DNA of 64,000 bases. Origin: Parvibaculum sp039973015 (GTDB taxonomy: Bacteria > Pseudomonadota > Alphaproteobacteria > Parvibaculales > Parvibaculaceae). Location of the stretch: contig NZ_JBDWLT010000009.1 in NCBI RefSeq assembly GCF_039973015.1, forward strand, positions 186,001 through 250,000. Reading direction: 5' to 3'. The notes beneath the pieces are model-generated. The model was given only the letters and a program-made list of their open reading frames with translations. It did not search any database and was not told the DNA's origin. The position numbers and the translations under genes were made by a program. Numbering within the stretch: position 1 is the stretch's first letter; every line of letters begins with the position of its first letter. Positions 16,623 to 25,503 of this stretch are shown here, piece after piece.

Positions 16623-18479
16623 ATGAGCCTCGCAGAGGACATGGGAAGCCCCGCGCCGTTCAAGCCGCTGAAGCAGAAACCGCCGAAGGTGAGCGTGAAG
16701 CGCGGTGACGACGGCGCGATCTATATCTCATCGGATCATCCGCTGCCCGAGATGAAGCGCAGCGTGCCGCATATTCTCGAAGAGCGTGCCGCCGAACACC
16801 CCGAGCGCAACTTCATCGGCGAGCGCGATGCCGATGGCGCCTGGCGGTTCATCACCTATGGGCAAGCCAACGCGAAGGCCGATGCCGTCGCCGCCGCCCT
16901 TCTCGCGCGCGGCTTCGACAATTCGACGCCGCTCATGATCCTGTCGGGAAATTCCATTGCCCATGCCGTCATGACGCTGGGCGCGATGAAGGCGGGCGTG
17001 CCCGTCGCACCGGTCAGCGTTCCCTATTCGCTGATGAGTTCCGACTTTGCGAAGCTTCGTCATGTTGTCGCTCTCACGCAGCCGAAGATGATCTTTGCCG
17101 ACAATGGCGACCTCTTTGCTAAGGCGCTTGCCGCCGTTGGCGATGGCGCCGAGATCGTCACGCAGTCGGGCAGCGTTTCCGGCGCGACCTCCTATGACGA
17201 CCTCGTCTCGACTGCGCCGGACGATGCCGTGCGCGCCTCGATGGAAAAGATCGGCCACGATACGGTTGCCAAATATCTCTTCACTTCCGGCTCCACCGGC
17301 ATGCCGAAGGGCGTTGTCCAGACGCATCGCATGATGGTGGCACAGGTCGCGGCGGGCGAAGCGCTCCGCAGCGAAGAGCCGGACCCGAACGAAATTCCGC
17401 AGAGCCTCGAATGGATGCCGTGGAACCATATTTCCGCCGGCAATATCGGCTTCAATGGCAATATGTCGTCTGGTGGCACGGTTCATCTCGATGCGGGCAA
17501 GCCCGTTCCCGGCATGTTCGACCAGACGATTGCCAATCTGCGTGAGGTTTCCCCGCGCGTCTTCGGCTCCGCGCCTGTCGCCTTCGCGATGCTGGCGGAC
17601 GCGATGGAGCGCGACGAGGCGCTGCGTGCGAGCTTCTTCAAGAACCTCGAATATATGGGCTATGGCGGTGCAACGCTGTCGAGCGACATATATGACCGCA
17701 TGCAGGCGCTTGCGGTTGCGGAGACGGGCATGCGCATTCCGCTCACCACTATGTATGGCGCGACGGAGACGCAAGGCATCACCGTCGTCCATTGGGTGAC
17801 GGAGCGCGTCGGTCTCGTCGGTCTTCCTGTTCCGGGCATCACGCTGAAGCTCGTGCCGAATGGGGCGAAGCTCGAAGTGCGCGTAAAGGGACCGACCGTC
17901 ACGCCCGGATATGTTAACGATCCCAAAAAGACGGCGGAAGTTTTCGATGAAGAAGGTTTCTACAGCCTCGGCGATGCGGCAAAGTTTCTTGATGAGACGA
18001 AACCGGAGCTCGGCCTTGTGTTCGATGGGCGCGTGACGGAAGACTTCAAGCTGTCTTCGGGCACATGGGTCTCGACCGGTACGCTGCGCGCCGATGCGGT
18101 TGGTGCCTGCACGCCGCTCGTTCAGGACGCGGTCGTCTGCGGTCTCGACAAGCCTTATATTGCGCTGCTCGCCTGGCCGAATATCGCAGGCGCGCGGAAG
18201 ATCGCGGGGCTCCCCGACGATGCGGACCCGCAGGCGGTCATCTCACACCCGAAAGTTGTCGAGCATCTGCGCGCCGCGCTTCAGAAACACAACAAGGCGG
18301 GCGGCGGGTCGTCCACGCGCATCGCGCGCATTCACCTGATGCTTGAGCCGCCCTCGATCGACGGGCACGAGATCACCGACAAGGGCTATGTGAACCAGGC
18401 GGCTACGGCTTCGCGCCGCGCCCATCTTGTCGAGCGTCTTTATCAGGACCCGGTGCCTGAAGATGTGATTGTGGTTTGA
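16623..18479 (+). CDS. Feruloyl-CoA synthetase-like AMP-forming ligase
   Basis: A 618-residue ligase of the feruloyl-CoA synthetase type. The P-loop motif FTSGSTGMPKG spans 220-230. YGATETQG follows near 379, and the FCS-type hinge has FDGRVTEDFKLSSGTW near 463-478 in place of the usual GGENI motif. The N-terminal region with ISSDHPLPEMKRSVPHIL is also typical. Characterised members activate hydroxycinnamates for vanillin-type side-chain cleavage, but no enoyl-CoA hydratase/aldolase or vanillin dehydrogenase is adjacent, so the acid may be different. GGAGAAA precedes the ATG. DUF924 follows after 9 bases. Confidence 0.85.
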   Translation: MSLAEDMGSPAPFKPLKQKPPKVSVKRGDDGAIYISSDHPLPEMKRSVPHILEERAAEHPERNFIGERDADGAWRFITYGQANAKADAVAAALLARGFDNSTPLMILSGNSIAHAVMTLGAMKAGVPVAPVSVPYSLMSSDFAKLRHVVALTQPKMIFADNGDLFAKALAAVGDGAEIVTQSGSVSGATSYDDLVSTAPDDAVRASMEKIGHDTVAKYLFTSGSTGMPKGVVQTHRMMVAQVAAGEALRSEEPDPNEIPQSLEWMPWNHISAGNIGFNGNMSSGGTVHLDAGKPVPGMFDQTIANLREVSPRVFGSAPVAFAMLADAMERDEALRASFFKNLEYMGYGGATLSSDIYDRMQALAVAETGMRIPLTTMYGATETQGITVVHWVTERVGLVGLPVPGITLKLVPNGAKLEVRVKGPTVTPGYVNDPKKTAEVFDEEGFYSLGDAAKFLDETKPELGLVFDGRVTEDFKLSSGTWVSTGTLRADAVGACTPLVQDAVVCGLDKPYIALLAWPNIAGARKIAGLPDDADPQAVISHPKVVEHLRAALQKHNKAGGGSSTRIARIHLMLEPPSIDGHEITDKGYVNQAATASRRAHLVERLYQDPVPEDVIVV

Positions 18480-18488
18480 GGTGTTGCC

Positions 18489-19031
18489 ATGATCCGTCCG
18501 CGCGACGTTCTCGATTTTTGGTTCGCAGCCGGACCGGAAAAATGGTTCAAGAAGAGCGACACCTTCGACGCCGAAATCCGCCGCCGCTTCGGCGAGACGC
18601 ATGCGCAAGCCGCTGCGGGCAAGCTCGATGGCTGGGCGGCGGATGCGCAGGGCATGCTCGCGCTCATCCTCGTGCTCGACCAGTTTTCCCGCAATCTCTG
18701 GCGCAACGATCATCGCGCCTTCACGCAGGATGCGAAAGCGCTTGCGCTTGCCGATGAGGCCGTGCGCCGCCGTTTGGACGTCGAGACGCCGGTCACTGCG
18801 CGCAAATGGTTCTACATGCCCTATATGCATTCGGAAGATCTCGCAGCGCAGGAGCGCGGTCTCGTCTATTTCGCGCAGCGTCTCGACGATCCCGAAACGA
18901 TGAAATTTGCCATTGAGCATGCCGATATCATCCGCCGCTTTGGCCGTTTTCCCCATCGCAACGGGGTCGTGGGGCGCGAGACGACGCCGGAGGAACAGAG
19001 TTTCCTCGATGAAGGCGGCTTCGCCGGTTGA
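18489..19031 (+). CDS. DUF924-family protein
   Basis: A 180-residue protein recognisable as DUF924 by VLDFWFAAGPEKWFKK at the N-terminus, LDQFSRNLWR (about 64-73) and the FYMPYMHSED segment near 107. The family is all-helical and widespread in Proteobacteria with no established function. GAGG precedes the ATG and only 9 bases separate it from the ligase gene, so it is probably the last gene of that transcript. It has no signal peptide or membrane segment. Confidence 0.88.
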   Translation: MIRPRDVLDFWFAAGPEKWFKKSDTFDAEIRRRFGETHAQAAAGKLDGWAADAQGMLALILVLDQFSRNLWRNDHRAFTQDAKALALADEAVRRRLDVETPVTARKWFYMPYMHSEDLAAQERGLVYFAQRLDDPETMKFAIEHADIIRRFGRFPHRNGVVGRETTPEEQSFLDEGGFAG

Positions 19032-19104
19032 TATTTCTTCTCTTGGTTCTCTTTCCGAACTGACTATGTATCCTGCTTCAGGATGCTGAAGCGGGAGGAT
19101 GATC

Positions 19105-19833
19105 ATGGTCGAAACGGCAATCGTCGCAGGCGTCGGGCCTGAGAGGGGGCTTGGCGCGGTGCTGTCTCACCGTGCGGCGGGCGAGGGGCTGCATGTCTTC
19201 GTCGCGGGCCGCACGCTCGAAAAGCTCGAGGCCGTCGCCGGGGCGATCCGGGCGGAAGGCGGCCAGGCGACGGCTTTCCTTTGCGACGTGACGGATGAGG
19301 CGCAGATGATCGACCTGTGGAACTGCGCCGAGCAAACGGGGCCTGTGAAACTTGCCATCTACAATGCGGGCAACAACATGCCGGGCAAGGTTTCGGGCAT
19401 GACGGCGGACTATTTCGAGCGCTGCTGGCGGGTCTGCACCTTCGGCGCCTTTCTCTTCGCGCGCGAGGCGTCCGACCATATGAGCCCGCGCGGTGAGGGT
19501 ACGATCCTCTTCACCGGCGCATCGTCCAGCATGCGCGGCAAGGAAGGTTTCGCCGCCTTTTCCGCCGCCAAGGGCGGACTTCGCACCTTTGCGCAGAGTG
19601 TTGCGAAGGAGCTCGGCCCCCTCGGTCTCCATGTCGGGCATGTCGTGATCGATGGCGGCATTTCCGGCGAGAAGCTGCATACGCTGGTGCCGGATTATGC
19701 GGCCCTGCGGGAGCAGGAAGGCCGCCTGATCGATCTCGGAGGCATTGCCGAGGCATTCATTCAGCTTCACCGCCAGAAGCGCTCCGCCTGGAGCTTCGAA
19801 ATCGACATCCGCACCCATGCCGAACCCTGGTAG
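19105..19833 (+). CDS. SDR-family protein lacking the catalytic tyrosine
   Basis: A 242-residue SDR-fold protein. The nucleotide loop is GVGPERGLG (9-17), NAGN lies at 88-91, and serine S140 is present. At the YxxxK motif the sequence is F152-S-A-A-K156, so the catalytic tyrosine is phenylalanine. It may be a non-catalytic or differently acting SDR. GGGAGG is 6 bases before the ATG at 19105, which I prefer to the ATG at 19099 that would sit on the ribosome binding site. It has its own spacing (about 73 bases) from DUF924. Confidence 0.85.
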   Translation: MVETAIVAGVGPERGLGAVLSHRAAGEGLHVFVAGRTLEKLEAVAGAIRAEGGQATAFLCDVTDEAQMIDLWNCAEQTGPVKLAIYNAGNNMPGKVSGMTADYFERCWRVCTFGAFLFAREASDHMSPRGEGTILFTGASSSMRGKEGFAAFSAAKGGLRTFAQSVAKELGPLGLHVGHVVIDGGISGEKLHTLVPDYAALREQEGRLIDLGGIAEAFIQLHRQKRSAWSFEIDIRTHAEPW

Positions 19834-20011
19834 GGCAAGGCGGCGGCAAAATCGGCCGCATTCCGCCCTTTTCGTTCCGGCAAAGCTTGCCGGGCCCTCC
19901 GGCACGGGCAGGGCGGCTTTCTCTTAAGCTATTGATTTTATTTGCATCCTCTCTTTGGTCCGGCGGTTGCAATCCGGTTGGCAAAACAAGTCCAACCGGA
20001 GACCCCGAGAC

Positions 20012-20218
20012 ATGATCACCGATCACGAAATCAACCTCCTCGCCGCCTATATGGTCGATACGCATGGCCGCAAGGCGCTTTCCTATGCCGATACGGCGGT
20101 CTGCGAGCTTGAGGAGATCGGCGAGAAAATGCGCGCCGATGCCTGGCGGATGCTCCGGGTCGTGGTCGAGGACATGGTGGAAGGCCGCCGCAGCCGCGAT
20201 GGCGAGGTTCTTCACTAG
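20012..20218 (+). CDS. Small conserved-looking hypothetical protein (68 aa)
   Basis: A 68-residue acidic, helical protein that starts MITDHEINLLAAYMVDTHG and ends RRSRDGEVLH. GGAGACCCC lies just upstream of the ATG. Codon use matches the neighbours (strong GC preference at third positions), which supports a real gene. No cysteine, signal peptide or membrane segment is seen. I do not recognise the family. It stands alone between the tyrosine-less SDR and an esterase, and a short 12-bp tandem repeat begins about 10 bases after its stop. Confidence 0.6.
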   Translation: MITDHEINLLAAYMVDTHGRKALSYADTAVCELEEIGEKMRADAWRMLRVVVEDMVEGRRSRDGEVLH

Positions 20219-20227
20219 AGTCTTCTT

Positions 20228-20260
20228 CTCGGCCCTTCTCTCGGCCCTTCTCTGGGCCCT
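20228..20260. repeat. Short 12-bp tandem repeat
   Basis: The unit CTCGGCCCTTCT occurs at 20228-20239 and 20240-20251, followed by a third imperfect copy. It is pyrimidine-rich on the forward strand and lies between the small protein gene and the esterase gene. It has no coding role and is prone to slippage. Confidence 0.7.
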
Positions 20261-20346
20261 CCTGCCAATTTGCCGCTTGGCGCGCCCGGTTCCCGGCGGA
20301 TAAAAGGGGCCTTCGCGACAAAAACAAGGCGGGGAGGACCACCAGC

Positions 20347-21288
20347 ATGTCACTCGATCCACAGGCAAAGGCGCTACTCGATCAGCTTGGCGCCGATCCC
20401 GATGCGCCTCGCCTCATCGACCTGCCGCCGGAGGGCGGACGCGAGATGTATCGCGCGATGGCCGGTATGCTCGATCTTCAGGGCGTTGCCATTGGCAAGG
20501 TCGAGGACCGCACGATCCCCGGCCCGGCGGGTGACATTCCCGTCCGCCTCTATACGCCGGTGGCGGCCGGCGGCACCTGTCCCGCGCTTGTCTATTATCA
20601 TGGCGGCGGCTGGGTCATCGGCGACCTTGAAACCCATGACGCGCTTTGCCGCACACTCGCCAACGAGGCAGGCTGCAAGGTGATTGCCGTCGATTACCGC
20701 CTCGCGCCGGAACATCCCTTTCCTGCCGCCTTCGACGATGCCTATGCGGCGGTGAAGTGGGTGGAGGCGAATGCGTCTGAAATCGGTATCGACCCGAACC
20801 GCGTCGCGGTTGCGGGCGACAGCGCGGGCGGCAATCTCGCCGCCGCCGTCTGCCTCAAGGCGAAGGCGGAGAAGACGCCGGAGATTGCCTTCCAGCTGCT
20901 CATCTATCCGGTGACGGACGCCCCGCGCGGCACACAGTCCTACAAGGATTTCGCGGAAGGTCATTTCCTTGAAGCCGAAGGCATGGACTGGTTCTGGAAC
21001 CATTATGTCCTCGCCGCCGGCGAAGATCCCTCGAACCCCTATGCGGCACCGCTTCGCGCGTCGTCGCTTGCGGGCCTGCCGCCTGCCTATGTTGTCACTG
21101 CCGGTTACGACGTGCTGCGCGACGAGGGAAAGGCTTACGCCGAAGCTCTCAAGAAGGCGGGCGTCGATGTCGAATATGTGAACTACGAAGGCATGATCCA
21201 CGGCTTCTTCAACCTGCAAGGCGCGCTCGATGTGTCGCGCGATGCGGTGAAGGCGGCGGCGAAGGCGCTCAAGGAAGCGCTCGCCTAG
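20347..21288 (+). CDS. Alpha/beta hydrolase, hormone-sensitive-lipase (HSL/family IV esterase) type
   Basis: A 313-residue esterase with the HSL-family oxyanion motif HGGG (85-88) and nucleophile motif GDSAG (157-161, Ser159). Aspartate in the YDVLRDEG segment near 258 and histidine in MIHGFF near 288 complete the triad. Characterised relatives hydrolyse short- to medium-chain esters. No signal peptide is present. GGGGAGG precedes the ATG. The stop overlaps the end of the convergent HAD gene by four bases. It may release acids that the nearby ligases activate (inference). Confidence 0.9.
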   Translation: MSLDPQAKALLDQLGADPDAPRLIDLPPEGGREMYRAMAGMLDLQGVAIGKVEDRTIPGPAGDIPVRLYTPVAAGGTCPALVYYHGGGWVIGDLETHDALCRTLANEAGCKVIAVDYRLAPEHPFPAAFDDAYAAVKWVEANASEIGIDPNRVAVAGDSAGGNLAAAVCLKAKAEKTPEIAFQLLIYPVTDAPRGTQSYKDFAEGHFLEAEGMDWFWNHYVLAAGEDPSNPYAAPLRASSLAGLPPAYVVTAGYDVLRDEGKAYAEALKKAGVDVEYVNYEGMIHGFFNLQGALDVSRDAVKAAAKALKEALA

Positions 21289-22064
21289 GCGCTCAGTTCT
21301 TCGACGACAGCAGCAAGAGAGGCGGCGACATGAGCGCCGCCTTTTTTTGCGCGCTCGCCATCCGCCTCACGGAACTTGCCTGTTCTCACGAGTATGCCGC
21401 CAAGCCCTGCCGCGATGGCGCCTTCCACGTCGCTTTCCACATCGTCGCCCACCATCGCGACGTTTTCAGGCGTCAGGTTCATGTCCTTCGCCGCTGTTTC
21501 GAAGAATGCCCGCGAGGGCTTTCCGATCAGGACGGCTTCGACTTCCGCCGCGAATTCGAGCGCGGCGACGAAGGGGCCGGCGTCGAGTTCATAGCCGTCT
21601 TTTCCGCGGAAGAAACGGTTCTTGCCGAGCGCGTAGAGTTTCCCGCCTTCGATCAGCACATTGAAGGCACGGTTCATCGCCTCGAAGGTGAAATGCTCGC
21701 CCGCATCGCCGATCAGCACGGCGTCGGGTTCCGCTGCTTCCGCCGGGCAATCGGGCACCAGGTCGGGATGGACAAGAAGACGGGGTTTCGCGCCGTCGCG
21801 TGCGAGAACGGCGCCTGCGACGCTCGCGGGCGTCACGATTTCAGCTTCATTCACATCGAAGCCGAAGCCCTTGAGCTTTGCCGCGAGCCTTGCGCGCGAC
21901 GTTCGCGTCGTGTTGGTCAAAAGGCGGAAGGGCAGCTTTCGTTCGCGCAGGCCTTTCAGGGCCTCCACTGATCCTTCAATGGCTTCATCGCCCTGATAGA
22001 GCACTCCGCCCACATCGATCAGAAGACCCTTTATATCGCGGAGCGGCTTCGCTTCTGGCGCCAT
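21285..22064 (-). CDS. HAD-superfamily hydrolase, LHPP/NagD-like
   Basis: A 259-residue class II (C2-cap) HAD protein of the LHPP-like subfamily. Motif I reads D17-V-G19-G-V, so the second acidic residue of the usual DxD is glycine; human LHPP also departs from DxD here. Motif II is LLTNTTRTS near 48-56. The C-terminal acid cluster is MVGDDVESDVEGA near 205. LHPP-type enzymes act on phospholysine, phosphohistidine or pyrophosphate. The physiological substrate in bacteria is unclear. It is the only reverse-strand gene in this forward-strand run. Confidence 0.85.
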   Translation of the reverse strand: MAPEAKPLRDIKGLLIDVGGVLYQGDEAIEGSVEALKGLRERKLPFRLLTNTTRTSRARLAAKLKGFGFDVNEAEIVTPASVAGAVLARDGAKPRLLVHPDLVPDCPAEAAEPDAVLIGDAGEHFTFEAMNRAFNVLIEGGKLYALGKNRFFRGKDGYELDAGPFVAALEFAAEVEAVLIGKPSRAFFETAAKDMNLTPENVAMVGDDVESDVEGAIAAGLGGILVRTGKFREADGERAKKGGAHVAASLAAVVEELSA

Positions 22065-22213
22065 GCACGGACCCTTTCGTCGTGTTGCACGTCTCCCCGC
22101 CGTCTCCTCCCTCTCTGACCCCCGGTCAAAAGTCTAGGGCGGGAATGGAACCGGGCACAAGCATGGGATATATGACGGGAAAGCAAACAAGGAACATTCC
22201 GGGGGAGAGAGAC

Positions 22214-23800
22214 ATGCCTGCGCTGCGTTCGCCGCTCGTTCATCCGTTCTCGAATTTCGATGTGCCGCATCTTCTCAGCGTTCATGCCGCTGCGCGGCCG
22301 GATCACCCTTTTCTTATCTGGGAACCTTTCGAGGGCGAGGCGCACACCTGGTCTTATGCGCGCTTCGAGCATGAGGTGAAGCAGGTCGCGGCGGGCCTGA
22401 AGAAGCGCGGCGTGAAAAAGGGCGAGCGCGTTCTCATCCATCTCGACAATTGTCCCGAAAGCCTCATCGCCTGGTATGCCTGCGCTCATCTCGGTGCCGT
22501 CGCCGTCACGACGAATGCGCGCTCGGTCGAAGACGACCTCATCTACTTCAGCGAACATGCCGAAGTCGTCGGCGCGATCACGCAGCCGCGCTTTGCCGCG
22601 CTCGTTGCCCTCTCGTGCAAACACATAAAATGGCTTGCCGTTACCGAAACGGATAATGGCGCTGAACCGGAAGAGAAAGACCGTCCGCCGAAGTCAGAAA
22701 GCTTCGTTGCGCTCTATGGCGACATAACGGATGTGCCGATGCGCGCGCCGGAGCCGATGCTGCCTGTCGGCGTTCAGTACACGTCGGGCACGACGTCGCG
22801 GCCCAAGGGTGTCGTCTGGACTCATGCGAATGCGCTCTGGGGCGGAAAGCTCTGCGCGATGCATGAAGACCTGCGTGCATCGGATGTGCATCTCACCTAT
22901 CTGCCGCTCTTCCACACCAATGCGCAGTCCTATTCCGTGCTCGCCGCCCTCTGGGCGGGCGCGACGGTCGTTCTCCAGCCGCGTTTCTCCGCCTCGCGCT
23001 TCTGGCCTGTCTCGCAGAAACATGGCTGCACATGGACCTCGATGGTGCCGTTCTGCCTGCGTGCGCTGATGAGCCAGGAACTGCCGAAGTCCCATTCCTA
23101 TCGCTATTGGGGCAACGGCGTTTCCGCGCCGCCCACGGATGATTATTTCGGCATCAAGACCATCGGCTGGTGGGGCATGACGGAAACGATCACGCATGGC
23201 ATCGTCGGCGACATTCATCTGCCGAACCGCTCCATGTCCATCGGCAAGCCCTCTCCGGCTTATGAAATCGCGATCCTCGACGACAATGGCGTCTCCGTTG
23301 CGCCGGGCGAAACGGGCAATCTTCTCGTGCGCGGCGTGCCAGGTCTCTCACTCTTCCTCGAATATCTCAACAACCCGGAAGCGACCGCCAAGACCTATGA
23401 CGATCAGGGCTATTTCGTCACCGGCGACCGCGTGACGCTGGGCGAGGACGGTTTCATCGCCTTTGCCGATCGCGACAAGGACATGCTGAAGGTCGGCGGC
23501 GAGAATGTCGCTGCCTCCGAGATCGAGCGCGTCGTGATGACCGTCCCCGGCATTCAGGAATGTGCGGTGGTCGCCAAGCGCGATCCAATGCTCGATGAAG
23601 TGCCTGCCGTTTTCGTTCTCGTGCCGGGCGGCGAGGCGGCGGCGCCGAAGGATCTCGCCGCGCAGATCGACGCAGCCTGCGCCAAAGGGCTTGCGGACTT
23701 CAAGCGTCCGCGCGACATTCGGATTGTCGATGCGCTCCCGCGCTCGACCCTCGAGAAGATCGCGAAAGCAGAACTCCGCAAGATCGTCGATGGGGACTAG
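22214..23800 (+). CDS. AMP-forming acyl-CoA ligase (CaiC-like)
   Basis: A 528-residue ligase with YTSGTTSRPKG at 189-199 (the usual Gly before Pro is Ser-Arg), the adenine motif WGMTET near 322, and GGENVAASEIE near 431. The C-terminal catalytic lysine lies in the LPRSTLEKIAKAEL segment near 515. The branch resembles crotonobetaine/carnitine-CoA ligases, but no carnitine genes are nearby, so the substrate is undetermined. GGGGGAGAGA precedes the ATG at 22214; the open frame upstream overlaps the divergent HAD gene and is unlikely to be translated. Confidence 0.88.
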   Translation: MPALRSPLVHPFSNFDVPHLLSVHAAARPDHPFLIWEPFEGEAHTWSYARFEHEVKQVAAGLKKRGVKKGERVLIHLDNCPESLIAWYACAHLGAVAVTTNARSVEDDLIYFSEHAEVVGAITQPRFAALVALSCKHIKWLAVTETDNGAEPEEKDRPPKSESFVALYGDITDVPMRAPEPMLPVGVQYTSGTTSRPKGVVWTHANALWGGKLCAMHEDLRASDVHLTYLPLFHTNAQSYSVLAALWAGATVVLQPRFSASRFWPVSQKHGCTWTSMVPFCLRALMSQELPKSHSYRYWGNGVSAPPTDDYFGIKTIGWWGMTETITHGIVGDIHLPNRSMSIGKPSPAYEIAILDDNGVSVAPGETGNLLVRGVPGLSLFLEYLNNPEATAKTYDDQGYFVTGDRVTLGEDGFIAFADRDKDMLKVGGENVAASEIERVVMTVPGIQECAVVAKRDPMLDEVPAVFVLVPGGEAAAPKDLAAQIDAACAKGLADFKRPRDIRIVDALPRSTLEKIAKAELRKIVDGD

Positions 23801-23856
23801 GAGCACAAGAAGGGGCCGGGGCCACGAGCGCGAAGACATCACCGTCGCAACTCTTT

Positions 23857-25503
23857 GTGCCGAAGCTCGTCACCGTGCTTCGGGAAGGCTACCGCTTTGC
23901 CGATTTCCGCAGCGACTTCATCGCCGGGCTTACCGTTTCCATCGTCGCATTGCCGCTTTCCATGGCGCTTGCCATTGCCAGCGGCACAACGCCCGACAAG
24001 GGCCTCATTACTGCCGTCATCGCAGGTTTTCTTATTTCCGCGCTTGGCGGCAGCCGCTTCCAGATCGGCGGGCCGACCGGCGCCTTCGTCGTTGTCGTCT
24101 TCAACGTCATCGCGGTCCACGGCTATGACGGGCTCGTTCTTGCCAGTGCAATGGCGGGGCTTCTGCTGATCGGCGCGGGACTTTTGCGCGTCGGCACCTT
24201 CATCAAATATATTCCCGAGCCCGTCGTCACCGGCTTCACGGCGGGCATCGCGGTCATTATCGCGACAAGCCAGATCAAGGATTTCCTCGGTCTTTCCCTC
24301 GCGAACGAACCGGCGGAATTCGTCGAAAAGATATGGGCTCTTGGCGAGGCGCTGCCGAGTACCACCGTGCAGACGCTTCTCGTCGCGGCCGGATCGCTCG
24401 CGCTCATCGTCTGGCTGAAGGGCAAGCGGCCCAACTGGCCGGGCTTTCTGATCGCGGTCGTGGCCGCTTCCTTCTTCGTCTGGCTTTTCGGGCTCCCCAC
24501 CGACACCATCGGCTCGCGTTTCGCGGGGCTTGAGCCTTCCTTTGCATTGCCCGCTTTCCCGGACGTCTCGATGGAGCGCCTGATCGCGCTTTTCCCAAGC
24601 GCCTTCACCATCGCCTTCCTCGCCGGCGTCGAGTCGCTTCTCTCGGCGATGGTTGCGGACAGCATGACGGGCCGCCGTCATCGCTCGAATTGCGAGCTTG
24701 TCGCGCAGGGCGTCGCGAATTGCGCCTCCGCCGCCGTGGGCGGTTTGCCCGCAACGGGCGCCATCGCGCGCACGGCCACGAATATTCGCGCGGGCGCGCG
24801 CGGGCCAATCGCCGGCATGCTGCACGCCGTCTTCCTGCTCGGCTTCATGGCGGTTGCCTGGCCCGTCACGGCCTATATTCCGCTCGCCTCGCTTGCCGCC
24901 GTGCTGCTCGTCGTCGCGTGGAACATGTCCGAGATCGACAAGTTCCGGCATCTGATGCGCGCGCCCTTCGGCGACCGCGCCGTCCTTCTCATCACCTTCG
25001 CACTCACCGTGCTGGTCGACCTCACCGTCGCCATCGAGGTTGGCGTGGTCCTTGCCGCCGTCCTCTTCATGCACCGCATGTCGGAGGCGGTCGAGGTGCA
25101 GGCCGATCTTCATCTCGTCGAAGAAGATGTAAGCGACACGACACCGCATGAATTCGTGCCCATGCAGGAATACGAGCTTCCGCCCGGCGTTGCGGCGAGC
25201 CTCATTCGCGGGCCGTTTTTCTTCGGCGTCGCCATGCGGCTCGGCGAAACGCTCGACCGGATCGGCGCCACGCCGAAAGTGCTGATCCTGCGGATGCGCG
25301 CCGTGCCGATCATTGATGCCACGGGCGTCTCCGCGCTCGAAACCATGATCGAGCGCTGCGAGCGGAACGGCACGAAGGTCATCGTCACTGCGCTCCAGCC
25401 GCAGCCCGAGCGCGTGCTGGGCGATATGGGCGTTCTTGCCCGCGTCACCCGCGCGCCGGATTTCGCCACCGCCATCGAAATGGCGCGCAATGATATTGGA
25501 TGA
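23857..25503 (+). CDS. SulP-family anion transporter with STAS domain
   Basis: A 548-residue SLC26/SulP transporter. About 10-12 hydrophobic segments span residues 20-400, with the signature IGGPTGAFVVVVFN near 70, and a C-terminal STAS domain follows (about 440-540; ILRMRAVPIIDATGVSALE). Members carry sulfate, bicarbonate or dicarboxylates. The start is unclear: the first in-frame start codon is this GTG, without a ribosome binding site, while a good AAGAAGGGG lies about 45 bases upstream where no ATG, GTG or TTG is in frame. The preceding ligase gene ends 56 bases before. The next gene overlaps the 3' end. Confidence 0.88.
   Translation: MPKLVTVLREGYRFADFRSDFIAGLTVSIVALPLSMALAIASGTTPDKGLITAVIAGFLISALGGSRFQIGGPTGAFVVVVFNVIAVHGYDGLVLASAMAGLLLIGAGLLRVGTFIKYIPEPVVTGFTAGIAVIIATSQIKDFLGLSLANEPAEFVEKIWALGEALPSTTVQTLLVAAGSLALIVWLKGKRPNWPGFLIAVVAASFFVWLFGLPTDTIGSRFAGLEPSFALPAFPDVSMERLIALFPSAFTIAFLAGVESLLSAMVADSMTGRRHRSNCELVAQGVANCASAAVGGLPATGAIARTATNIRAGARGPIAGMLHAVFLLGFMAVAWPVTAYIPLASLAAVLLVVAWNMSEIDKFRHLMRAPFGDRAVLLITFALTVLVDLTVAIEVGVVLAAVLFMHRMSEAVEVQADLHLVEEDVSDTTPHEFVPMQEYELPPGVAASLIRGPFFFGVAMRLGETLDRIGATPKVLILRMRAVPIIDATGVSALETMIERCERNGTKVIVTALQPQPERVLGDMGVLARVTRAPDFATAIEMARNDIG

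Noticed and set aside
19877..19893. CCGGCAA-AGC-TTGCCGG hairpin as a terminator
   Set aside because: A 7-bp stem without a T run; insufficient to call a terminator.
20228..20260. CRISPR-like array
   Set aside because: Three contiguous 12-bp units without spacers; a simple tandem repeat.
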